From NCBI GenBank assembly GCA_028023455.1, contig JAQFVV010000567.1, positions 62,001 to 126,000 on the forward strand: 64,000 nucleotides of DNA, in the 5' to 3' direction. The stretch is from Epiperipatus broadwayi (lineage: Eukaryota > Onychophora > Udeonychophora > Euonychophora > Peripatidae). Of the stretch, positions 21,256-33,114 are shown piece after piece. The stretch's first letter is position 1; each line of letters starts with the position of its first letter. Both the position numbers and the translations under genes were made by a program. The notes beneath the pieces are model-generated. The model did no database searches and was not told the origin of the DNA. It saw only the letters and a list, made by a program, of their open reading frames with translations.

Positions 21256-24200
21256 AGAATGCAATTAGGCATGGTGTTAAAGTATTTTAGAAAAAAAAGT
21301 TTTCTGATGAAGAAACTAAAAGACAATGTAAAATATCAAGTAAACAGAAAAATGGACCTCCAGGTTCTAAATTTTGACGTTTTTGATTGTATAGTCATTG
21401 CAAAACTCATTTTTAGAGTAATTTGTTTCTCTCTTTTTTGGAGTTACAATGAATATCCCGCATTTATTAATGGCTGTTTATTGATATTATTAGTTGTCAA
21501 TTAAGATTGTTATTTTTCTGTCTACTTTCTTTTGTTTAGTATTTGTTGAATTTAATTACGTGACTGTAAAGAATCGTAATTGCTTATTCATAATAATGAT
21601 GAGTAAAAATGGATGAAGTACTATTTTGTATTATCTAAATTTATCTTTGTGCCCTACCCATTTTTTTTCATTTTTTTTTTTTTTTGACGAATAAGTAGTA
21701 GTAAGTGCATTATACAACATTAATAGTTAGATTAAATTGCATATTTAGGATGATCTTATATCTCTAAATAAAATATTTTTAATATATTATGACATCAAAT
21801 TACTCTTGAAAATATTTTCTACTAAATAAAAAAATATTTTCGATCACATCTTTAACTTTGTATTTTATTAATAAATAAAGAGTTTGTAGTACTAATTTAT
21901 TGAGAAAAAACGGTGAAAATGTGATAAAATTTCTATTGCGTTTTGACTGAAAATGACTACATTTTTTTACTGTTTCATAATATGGGTAAATTGGTTTCTC
22001 TTTTTATACTTCCAATTAAATAATTTATCATCATGACTAAATAATTTCTTATTTAGTTAGTGCATGCTAAGTTATTAATTTCTTTACATAAAGTTACATT
22101 TTAAGTTGGCCTAGCAACTTGTGACAAATTAAAACTTTAATAGTTCTTATATTTGATTTGGCTAACAGAATGCAAGGTCTGGAATTCTACGTCAATAAAA
22201 TTAATAATGTACTATTACAATATCTAATGTAATATTGCAATTTTTATGAGTTTGGGATAATCTCTTCAACATGAACACAAATACTTCTTCCACAAAAAAT
22301 CTATTTTTTTTTTTAGAAAATGGGGTATTTTTATTTGACTCACATGCCCAATTCATTGATGATATTTCTTAGCAACAATGAATTCAATATTGCCACAATT
22401 TCAAAATATTATGAGCATTCTTAAATAATATTTTTTTCACTGTCATCAGGTCCACTGCATGCAAGTGGGCAGGTTGTGCTGCGTACGCAGCACCGAATTA
22501 GAATTCCATATTGCTGCAACAATTAATAAAGTACATATATATTTAGACTTCCAAATCACTCCATTGTTAGAAGTATATTCTGATTGCAAATATTTTTCAT
22601 TTAAATGTAAGAGGATTACTTTTTTTGCATAATCTTGTGATTATTGTTTAAAACATACTAAATATTATATACTCTACCATTATTCTAAACAGAACAGACA
22701 TACATAATTTTGTGATAAGTAATATAGGTTCTACATAAATGAAAATGTTTAGATAACTGAATTACTCCATTGTGACTATTGTTTGAAATATAATAAATAA
22801 TATATATTCTATTATCAAGCTAAGCAGAACAGACAGTCAGTGCATTTAAATATTCTAATTTAGGTTAAAAATATTGTCTCTTATTCAATTATAATAATTC
22901 TGCAATAGACATACAGTAGATAACTACTTTTGTCACTTATATTTAAGAACATCACATGATCACCATCTCATGCTAGTATATAAGGTGGCACTATTATATG
23001 GAGAGTTTTTGCCTGTTTATATTTAAGAAGCAATCACTATAGATTATTTGGTATAGTGTAGTAATCAAAATATCTGCACCTGGAATATAAGGTACAGGAA
23101 TTGATTGTGATGGTACCCCAATTATTTTTTTATTTTTAATATTGATTTTATCTTTTTTTAATACTAATATTTTTTACATGTTTTACTAATGTTTTTCCTT
23201 GAATTTGGACTTGTGAGATTTGTTAGCTATCTAAAAACTCACAATTGATTTGTAATATTATCCAAATATATCCAAAATTATTTTTTTTTATGGGCCAGCT
23301 ATCTGCTTTAGTTACATGACAACTCAAGTTCAAGGAGAATAGAATTGATTGGAAAAAATCCATAATTTTTTTAAAAAATATGCACCAAAACATTTAATTC
23401 TTAACAAATTTTAATCTATCGATATTTAATGTTACTTCATTAAATGTAACAACTATGTAACATAATTTTATTTCTTATAAATGTTGTTTTATTGGGAAAA
23501 TGCTTAAAACATTTATCTAATGGAACAAAACCAACTATTTGATTTTTTTATTGTTACCCAACATAATATAATATTAAAACAAAGTACAAATACACATGAA
23601 TGGCTTTTAAACATTTATTAAAAAACAATGTAAGTATAAAAATTTAAAATATTGGATTATATATAATACAGGTTTTAATAGTGAAATAACATGCACATGA
23701 ACATTCAATAATAGTGTAAATATTTTATTATTGAAGGAATATGATTTTGTTAATAGAAAATGTGATGAGAGACTCGGAATGAGTTTGTAAACAAACCAGA
23801 ACTATTTTTAAGTAATTAATTGACATGCCAGTTAAAATTGACCTAAATATTAATAAAGAAGGCTAAAAGTTACTCAGCCTTGTTATAATTATTATAATCC
23901 AGAAAAGATAAAGGAGACAAGCCATTATGTAAGGAATAGAGAAATGGGATTCTTTTTTTTTTTGCGATGGGGATGAAGCTGCAGGATAGTCAGATTTTGG
24001 AAGCAAGGTAGCAAAAGAGACCGTTGCATATCATATCCCAGACAATCATACCCTGGCTGGAGAAAAGAAAAGAGAGGTACTATGTTTTCATGTGTCTGTA
24101 TGAGAGGATTCTTTTATATATGATTTAAAAAAAACACGTAGATATTTAAAAAAATATTATTTACATATATTTTCTATATCTACTAGCAATTCTGCAGGGT

Positions 24201-24752
24201 AGACCAAAAATTAACATTAAAGCTTTTGAAAATAAAAAGTAAAAATTTCAAATTAAATAATTTATTCCTTATGTTAATTAATAAATATTTTTGTTCTAAG
24301 ATATTATTTAATTATTGTTTCAAAAATTATTTTTTAAACATTAATTTGTTTTTAGAATATGTGTTTTAAATCTCTGGGTTTATTTTATAGAAGTAAATAA
24401 ATAAAAGATGTGAGGTATTGACCAAACTGTTAAATTAAATAAGCCATATTTGCATTAGTTTTTTTTTTATATAAAAATACAGGGGGAAAATGCCTTTTAA
24501 TGTCAAAATTTACAAAATTAAATATACTTATAATTTTAATATTGATCAAAGTATAAGAAATACAAAAATTTAACATTAAGTAATTACTTTTTTTCTTTTA
24601 AATTTATGAATATCTTAACTTCAATTATTCAATATTATCTTAGATATTAACATGACAAGAATATTGAAAAACATTTAGCAGGCATTTATACTTTCTATGT
24701 AGTTGAAAAATCTATGTTATTTACACAATCAGTGCATTTACAATTGTATTAT
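21256..24752. other. AT-rich sequence, no gene recognised
   Basis: I see homopolymer runs and short AT repeats but no supported gene. The one distinctive site is an 18-bp GC-rich palindrome at 22476-22493. A slightly GC-richer patch lies near 23960-24080 and has no recognisable coding content. Confidence 0.4.
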
Positions 24753-25110
24753 AAAAAATAAGAGTCATATATCATTTGACCCCATTTCTTTTTTAAGCTT
24801 GTAAAATATAAAGGAAGAGATTTGCTAATTGCACAACAAGCTTTGTGATAAATGCTGGTAAGAGAAAAGATTTAAAATATCTCTATCAGAAACCACACCC
24901 AAAATCCAGATCAAGACTTTTGTGCTTTGAGTGCCAAAGCTCAAAACTATTGGTCTGGAGTTTGGGTGTGATTTTTGATGAGCTATTTTAAATACTTTCT
25001 CTTGCTAAGCATTTATCACAAAGCTTGTTGAGCAATTAGCAAATTTCTTCCTTTATATTTTACAAGCTTAAAAAAGAAATGGCATTATGTGATATATGAC
25101 TCTATTTTTT
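24753..25110. repeat. Foldback (MITE-like) element
   Basis: Two arms of about 150 bp are imperfect inverted copies around a centre near 24931. The left arm has AAGCTTGTAAAATATAAAGG and CAAGCTTTGTGATAAATGC; the right arm carries their complements near 25065 and 25025. A partial third copy of the right arm lies at about 25374-25470 (GGTCTGGGGTTTGGGTGTG and what follows). No transposase is present. Class is unknown; a non-autonomous foldback or MITE is the natural reading. Confidence 0.75.
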
Positions 25111-25373
25111 AGTTTTTATTGACTATTTATAGTCTTTGCTTTAAATTTTAAATGATGTTATATTGCTAAGACTACTAATATATGGTTTATTGAAGATCTT
25201 TTAGCTCCATATAACTAATTGAGTTAGATAGTTAGGTTTGAAGACATTTAAGTTTCTGAAATTTTTTTACTCAATAGTTAACTCTTAGATAAATGATGGC
25301 TTTGGGTTGGTATTTTTAGATCTAGTGTCTGAACCTACCCTAGTGCCTCACTGAGGACTGTCAAAACATGAAA

Positions 25374-25470
25374 CCATTGGTCTGGGGTTTGGGTGTGGTT
25401 TCTGATAGATATTTTAAATGCATTCTCTTGCTAAGCATTTATCATAAAGCTTGTTGAGCAATTATCAAAA
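25374..25470 (+). repeat. Partial copy of the 24753-25110 repeat
   Basis: It shares GGTTTGGGTGTG, TCTCTTGCTAAGCATTTATC and AAGCTTGTTGAGCAATTA with the right arm of the foldback, in direct orientation. Confidence 0.75.
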
Positions 25471-25949
25471 TTCTTTGTTTAATTTTATTATGTTGTGTAT
25501 GATAGTCATTATAGGGCCTACGAATTACAGGGTTTTGGCCAAAAAAAAAAAAGAAAACTTAGATACATTTAGTAATTGCACAAAATGTTTTGATTTATTT
25601 TTTGACTTTTACAAAGATGTCAATAATGCAGGCACATGGGGTCTTTGCCACCACACTGTTTGCACTGCCTTTAAGCCTGTTATGAATAAAATTATATATA
25701 CGTATTTTAGGTATCCTATATGTGTAACTTAATATTAATGTTAAATTACTATTGTTGTCATTGACTCATTGTATCCTGTGAGTATTTCTTATTCTATTTG
25801 TGAAAGATTTATATTTGTTTGTTCTGATGTCTTCAATCAGAAAAAAATATGATTCTGAGAGTAAAAATGTGAAACTTCTGACTTAAAGTAAATTCTAATG
25901 TTAACAATCCAGGCACTTTGCCAAAAATTGTATCATAAATTAGTTGAAA

Positions 25950-26745
25950 ATTCTATTACTCAAATAGTTAAACTCTTTCACAACCATGGTTTAATCTATT
26001 AACAAGTAAACTTTTTAAAGTGAAATTCAAGTAAACATACAATGTATATGTACAAAACAAAATAGTCTTCTCATCATTTACATCAAAAACCAACTTTCTT
26101 TAACATCAAAGGATATTTTAATAAAATTGATGGCCTCAGATTCAAAAATTTTATCATCAGTTTCTTTTATTCTTTTTTTCAATTCATTTTTTTCATAAAA
26201 AAATAATCTTCACATTCTCGAATAAGATTTTATGACCTGTATTAGGTTCATGAATATACAAAGCTCTTGAATATACAAAGCTGAGCTTTGATGACTATTT
26301 TTAACTCTACTTTTTGACCTTTAATTCTTTCACTGAGACATAATTTATTCTGATCCACATAAATTTTATGACAACTTCAAAGTATCTTATAAACTATCCC
26401 AGGAATAGATTTTCTATTAATTAGCTATTCTGAACTACTTAGTAATGACTTTAAATTCAGGTCTTTCTTCTGGGCTATTTTTATATCTCCCAATAAAAAA
26501 CTATTCTTATATATCAATTTTCTAATCAATGACTTATGTGGCAAAGAAATCTCTTTATTCTCACTAGCAACTAAATATTTATTATTAACAGATTTATAGA
26601 TATTTTTATTAAATATAATATTGCTTGATTATATCCTAAGCAATATAGTCTGAAGCAAATTGACTCATCTGAATATAATTATTATTTTCAAAATTATTAA
26701 GTCTTTTATTTCTATAACAAAAATTCAATAAAGTTTTTTATGAGT
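25950..26745 (-). pseudogene. Penelope-like element fragment, left inverted arm
   Basis: Read on the minus strand, this decayed sequence includes SIPGIVYKILCSCHKIYVDQ, a GIY-YIG endonuclease start (the usual form is GVYKI.C.C...YIGET). Upstream lie fragments such as NKRLNNFENNGYIQMSQF, shared with the right arm. Stops and frameshifts are present, and GIY-YIG residues are only partly kept. It forms an inverted repeat with 26757-27560, across a short A-rich spacer (about 26746-26760). Confidence 0.75.
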
Positions 26746-26756
26746 AAAAAAAAAAA

Positions 26757-27560
26757 AAAATTTTAAAAATATAATAAGCCATATCAACCTTTTACTCATG
26801 AGAAACTTTCTTTATTAAATTTTTGTTATAGGAATAAAAGACTAAATAATTTTGAAAATAATGGTTATATTCAGATGAGTCAATTTGCTTCTAGCTATAT
26901 TGTGTTAGGATATAACCATGAATTTATTAGGAATAATTATTTAATAAAAATATCTTTAAATTGGTTAATAATACAGACTTAATTGATAGTGTGAATAAAG
27001 AGTTTATTTCTTTGCCTTATAAGACATCAATTATAAATTTATTTATAATAATCATTTTTATTGGGTGGTATGAAAGTGGCCTGGAAGAAAGACCTGAATT
27101 TAAATTTATTACTAAATAGTTTAAAACAACTAATTGATTGCAGATCTATTTTTGGGTTAGTTTATAAGATACATTGTAGTTATCATAAAATTTATATAGA
27201 TCAGAGTAAATTTAGTCTTAATGGAAAATTTAAAGTTCATAAGAGTAGAGTTAAAAATAGATATCAAAGCTCAGACTTGTATATTCATTAACTAAATACA
27301 GGTTATAAAATCTTATTTGACATTGCAAAGCTTATCTTTTATGTAAAAACTGAATTGAAAGAAGAGTAAAAGAAACTTTGATGATAAAATTTTTTGAATC
27401 TGAGACCATCAGTCTCATAAAGACATTCTTCGATGCCAAAGGAAGTTGTTTTCTAAAGTGAATGATCGGAAGACTATTTTGTTTTTTTATATAAATGATG
27501 TTTATTTAGTTGAATTTTGTAAAGGTCTATTTGGTAATAGATGAAACCGTAATTGTGGAA
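26757..27560 (+). pseudogene. Penelope-like element fragment, right inverted arm
   Basis: The plus-strand frame 27061-27291 (no ATG start) contains FGLVYKIHCSYHKIYIDQSK and then KFKVHKSRVKN. This matches the N-terminal GIY-YIG fold of PLE endonucleases (VYKI.C...YI, then a basic R/K..H motif). The next coding piece, LNTGYKILFD, is typical of sequence just after it. Upstream pieces match the left arm. The reverse-transcriptase core is not identifiable. The arm is diverged from its partner by many substitutions and small indels. Confidence 0.75.
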
Positions 27561-27569
27561 GAATTTTGG

Positions 27570-30469
27570 TAAAATTTTACTGGGTTGGCTAGTATCGTAA
27601 TGTTTTATGAATTTCTATTTTAATATATATATATAAAATTGCTACACGGGCTAGATAAAATTAAATGAGAAAATAGTCATTACTTTTATTTGAATGAGAA
27701 CTATTTCGCTATGATAATTTTTTATTAAACTTAAGATCATTTAATTTTTAAAAGCATCTATTTCATATTCATAGTCATACTCTTGCGTTTCAGTTGCTAT
27801 GAAACGACTTTTTTCTATGCTGAAATAGTATTGAGCTTCAAGTTCTAGTATATTTTTTTGGAAGGGGATTTTATCTGCCTCCCTTGGGGGCCAAACTTAT
27901 AAAAGACTGGGCATGGGTGCGACTTTAGAAATTTATTCAAGTTGCACTTGGAAATCAAAGTAATTTTTTTTTTTTTTCAAGTAACTTTGATTTTATTACA
28001 AAAACTTTTGCTTTATTGTTAATTTATCACTACTAGAATTATTATCATTATTATAATTACTAATGTAACAAAATAATCTTTTATTATTTTTATTGTTATC
28101 TTTATTATATACGTATATATGTATAATATATATTCACTTATATATACTTCATAAAAGAGAGTAGTATGAAGATTTCAGTATACAGTTTTACTTTTGAAAA
28201 CATTAAAACAAAGCATCAAATTTATTCGATTTATTATTACTTTAAATAAATTTAAGTTTTTCTGAACATTATGAAATTGTAACAATAGAACGCACATTAA
28301 TTTGTTTTTCTATCGCTTCACGTTTTATAAGCAAATAAGTTCTATAACCAAAAAAAAAAAAAAAATCTCAAAATTTTTTTAATCATTATATATAATTAAT
28401 AATAATAATAATAAATAAAACCAAACAAACAAACGAACAAAAAGAAATGTAGTTTAACAATATCTTGGAACGAGGTTAGTTAAATTTTAATATTTACCTT
28501 TAATATCATCTTGAAACTTTTTATCTCCCAATATTCAGACGTTAATTTCTGAATATAGAAATTTAGAGAATTCAAAATTTCAGTCCTGCTTAATATTTAT
28601 CATTTTAATCTATTATGTAGCTAATAATGTCATTATTTAAGTAGTTCTATTAACTCTTAAAACATGGACTTTAGCAAAAAGTACGTTAGATATTATATCG
28701 AAAATTTTGGAATTAAATATAAATTCATTACCAAAACGGAATAAACTTTCCATTGGTACATGCGATTGTCTATTTGAAGATTTGAATCTGTCGAAAGGGC
28801 ACATAAAATAATTTGTATTTGTTATATATATATATAACTTTTATCTTAACTATTTGTAAATATACCTATTTATGTAATGCCAAGTGAATTCTATAATATA
28901 TAACAGGTTGGATTAAATAACATTTAATACACTTTTATTTGTATAATATATATAGTATTGTCCTTTTACTGCATGATGGTTTGCGGTAACAGTGGAGTGG
29001 TAGAATCGCAAAGTCCATCTATTGTGGGCCAGCACTTGAACAGTATTCAAAAATATAAAGCCTTTTCTCTTGCAGAAAAAAAAAAGTTAACCTTTCTTAG
29101 TCAAGACAATACGTAATATTTATATTTCACTTATTATGAGACTCAAATATAAATAAAGCAATTAATTAGATAGACTCAATTAATCAGCTAGTCCTCCGAA
29201 GATATTTATTCCATTCTTATGTTACTTAAATTAATATATTACAATTTTGGAAAATTACACACTTCTCTAAAAACAATATTTGCCTTATCCTTTATAATAT
29301 GAACCTGATTCATAAAAATGTTTAAAATATATACACGTATAATGTTCTCACATATAACAATTATTGTATCAAAAGAAAAAATGCTGCGACAAATTATGAT
29401 ATTTTTATTATACAATTAAGAAATAACAGTAAATGAAGAGATGGTTTTATGAATAACTAGACAAAGCATTTTAGTTTATTTAGTATTTGAAAAAATATAA
29501 ATTTATCATATATTTTTTTCATTTTTCCTATCCATTTTCCCCCTAATTATGATACAACTACTTATATATGATATCATCCAAATAAAAAGCTATTGGCTTT
29601 AAAATGTCATTTCAGAAGAAACATTATAATTATGAAACATTTTAAAAATTGCATGTTAAATTTAGCAGTGTTAGATTTGGGAATGATCAAAGATATGCAG
29701 ACTTTTACTAATGAGTTATTATGTTTTGTTTAAGTCCACGTGATACTATAATATTTATCCCTCTCTCTCTCTCAATAAAAAATAATTTAAGATTCACAGC
29801 CAATCCTAACAAATACCATTCTGGAAACAATAATTTACTTAATTAGCGCCACCTATTAGAGCTTACTTGTTTCAAACATTACATTTACAAACTAAGAATG
29901 TATTCTCATTTTTGTGCTATATAATGTTAAGAATTTTTCCATACATAAATTTGAAAATATTTGCTGGACTGTTTTCATTATTTAAAATTGTTGAATGTAT
30001 TTAGAATAATCCAAACTTTATTAAATATTTCAAATACATTTAACTGTTAGTAACAGTTCACAGTTTAGTGTATAATAGTGTTTCAGGGTACATTATTCTC
30101 CTCTTTTCTTAAGATATTTCTGGAAGGATCAGTCATAATATTAGGACCTGAATGAAATCTAGTATCTTTAGTTTCATGAATATTATATTTAAAATGATGA
30201 ACTATTCAACTACACTATATGGGTCAAAGGCAACTGCCAGGAAATTTTGTATACTTATCAGTGAGAGGTCTTCTGATTTCTTTATTTTTTCAAAAGATGA
30301 AATTAAAGAGTATTCCAAACACTAGGCTAATATGGAGTTATTTGCCACTGTCATATGAGCAGTGTCTTTACATTTTTTTATTTTCTCCATCTCTGTCTAA
30401 TATTCCTGTTTTCCCTCAATTAAACATATATTCAAAAAGAAACATCAAAAAACAACAATGATAGATATT
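27570..30469. other. AT-rich sequence, no gene recognised
   Basis: No supported coding region. A small GC-richer patch at about 28975-29065 contains GGAGTGGTAGAATCGC, which is faintly A-box-like, but no B box follows. Poly(A) and (TA)n runs are common. Confidence 0.4.
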
Positions 30470-30900
30470 GTAGGGTATCCATACATACCAAAGATTGCAG
30501 ACAAACTATGGAAAATCTGCAATCATTATAATATAACAACAGTTTTCCAAAGTCATAGCAAAGTATAAGAAATCTTAACCTCTACAAAACCTAAACTGGA
30601 ATTACTGAAAAACAAAAGGTATTTATATGTTATATTATGTGGTTATGGAAGAATATATATTGATAAAATCAGCTGCTCCATTGAAAAACAAAAAAGCACA
30701 ATGAAGGAAATAACAGGTGTGTCTAAAATAGCAGACCATGCATGTAACAATGAACACATATTTGAGTGGGAAAAGACAAGAATATTGAACAGAAAAAAAA
30801 ATTAAAAAGAAAATTTAAAGAAACTGCTCATATGACAATGATAAATAATCCCATAAATCAACATAGCGTGATAACATAATGTCTGGAAACCACTCATTAA
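30470..30900 (+). pseudogene. Penelope-like element fragment with GIY-YIG motif
   Basis: One frame from 30470 reads GYPYIPKIADKLWKI, then NHYNITTVFQSHSKV, a stop, and KPKLELLKNKRYLYVI followed by CGYGRIYIDKISCSIEKQ. It ends with IADHACNNEHIFEWEKTRIL. This matches the C-terminal part of PLE proteins: a linker, GIY-YIG (VI.C.YGRIYI), then the conserved Asn/His helix. One stop (TAA) lies in the linker. Sequence after 30805 is less certain. This lineage differs from the 26-27 kb pair. Confidence 0.75.
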
Positions 30901-31279
30901 ACTTATCTTTAAGAAAAATAGAAAAATAAAGAAAATATTCAAATATATACTAATTTTTACTGACTTCTATCTTTGGCAGATTGATTAGGGCAATTATCTT
31001 AAATGTAATATTTGCATATATAAAGATGCCAGGTTTGAACCTGGCATCTTTAAGCCAAGAATGCCACTGGAAAGTCCAGAAATATCCAAAGAACAGAGTA
31101 CTAACCTGTGTAATATTATTACAGTTGAATATATTTGAAAAATTTAAATTTTCTAAAGATACTTATCAATTAATTCTAGATGATAGAAATAGTTCAACAT
31201 ATAATTACAAATAAAATGTCATCAACACAAACTTTCTAACACACACATATGCATGTGTGTGTAATGTATAAAGGGATGA

Positions 31280-31565
31280 GATGGAATTCTATATAATAAC
31301 TAGAAAAATATGTTTTGTAGTGGTGTTTTTAGACAACTATCAATTACTATTGATAATCCTAAATTAGCTACTTGCTCTAGTAGTAGCTTTTTTGTTATGA
31401 ATTTATATAAAAACAAAAGAAAACTTCCTGAATCTTATTTTGGTTCTAAGTAAACTCAAAACCAAAAAGCTATTATACACTATTAGATAAAGTAATTTAG
31501 ATTAGATTGATAGTTATCTGCATTGTTAAACTTATTTTTCTAGTCATTACATAGAATGTTCTCAT
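31280..31565. repeat. Foldback repeat, copy 1
   Basis: The left end (AACTAGAAAAATATGTTT...GACAACTATCAAT) is inverted relative to the right end at about 31506-31560 (ATTGATAGTTATCTGC...TTTTTCTAGTCATTACATAG). The same end sequence recurs at about 31785-31850, showing that this is a repeat family. Confidence 0.65.
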
Positions 31566-31744
31566 TCACATCTTTCTTTACATCGTAATTAATCAATAAC
31601 AATATTTAATTTAACATATATAGCTCTGAAGAGAAAATGTTTTAATATTTACAAGATGTTAAAAAATGTGATTTTTTAATTGTTCATATTTATAAATTAT
31701 CTAAGATTAAATACATATAAGACATTGGGTCAGAATTAACAAGA

Positions 31745-31870
31745 CTAATTCGTAAGCTGCTAAAGGAAGTAGTTTAGCTTAGGGCTATCAGTAATAATTG
31801 ATAGCTACCATCACCACTGCTAAACATATTTTTCTAGTTATTACATAAAATATTTTCGCTCATTTTGTTT
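31745..31870. repeat. Foldback repeat, partial copy 2
   Basis: GCTAAACATATTTTTCTAGT followed by TATTACATAAAATATTTTCG matches the right end of copy 1 directly and its left end inversely. It includes AATTGATAGCTACC. Confidence 0.6.
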
Positions 31871-32071
31871 TTCATCATAATTAATCTTAATTGAACATAC
31901 ACATCTGCATATATATATATAATTAAACACAACATAAAATATGTAATAATATTGAATAATCTTAGCTTGAATTACATGTATATAATATTTATAAAATATA
32001 ATATACAGTATTACGATTCTAAATATATCAATGTTTTCCATGCAACTTTAATTATAAATAATTGAAATGTC

Positions 32072-32445
32072 TTCTAGCCATAGCATAAAACATTACTTTT
32101 ATCTGTAAAAGGGTGTATGGTCCATAATTGGTTAGTATTTTTAATTGATAAGTTCAAGATTTTTCTTTTTTTTAATATAGTTAACAATAAGAACAGTTGC
32201 ATTGGAGGATATTTATTATGGCAATACATATTTTTATCATTTCATGTTTAAAATAAGAAATCTCTGACTTATCAATTAAAATTATCAATCAATTTAAAAT
32301 GATTAAAATAATTTCTTAATTTAAAAATTAATCTCTTTTAGCGTAAGTGTTTTAAACATTCCTCTATATATATGAAGGAAACAAAGGTAGAGAATCATAT
32401 GTTCTTTTATCAATAAAAGTAATGATTTATGCTATGGTTAGAGCA
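32072..32445. repeat. Foldback repeat, copy 3
   Basis: CTAGCCATAGCATAAAACAT and ATTACTTTTATC (left end) are complemented by AAAAGTAATGATTTATGCTA and TGGTTAG (right end). An inner pair, AATTGATAAG (32146) with CTTATCAATT (about 32272), nests inside. The terminal motif is related to copies 1 and 2. Confidence 0.65.
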
Positions 32446-32500
32446 CACATCAATAATTGATAAGAACTGTTGCACAGACATTTAATCTTAAAACACAACA

Positions 32501-32574
32501 ATATTGCAAGTATATTATATATATATATAATTTGCATATATTGCAAGTATATTATATATATATATAATTTGCAT
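32501..32574. repeat. Perfect 37-bp tandem duplication
   Basis: Two identical units start ATATTGCAAGTATATTATAT and end AATTTGCAT. Confidence 0.9.
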
Positions 32575-32907
32575 ATAGCTGACAACATTCATGCTATAAA
32601 CTAAAAAGAAGCATGCTTTCCCCTCTCCAAAAGATGGACATTCTAATTCCCTATTTGAATATATTTAAATATTTTTGCATGTACCACTCATTAAATAAAT
32701 ACTAAAATATTTATCCAATGACATGAGAATACCTAGACACTCCTCCTTATTTAGTACTATATACTCTCACGACTAACAATCATGATTAAATGATTATAAT
32801 AAAACATCTATAATTATTAACTTTCAATTAACTAATGAAGAAATTATCCTATCATGTTATTATATATTGAATGTTATTATTATTACTTCTATAGGATTAT
32901 AATTAGC

Positions 32908-33114
<207 letters not shown>

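Noticed and set aside
28975-29065. Possible tRNA gene or SINE head (GGAGTGGTAGAATCGC)
   Set aside because: No B box or cloverleaf can be drawn; kept only as a note.
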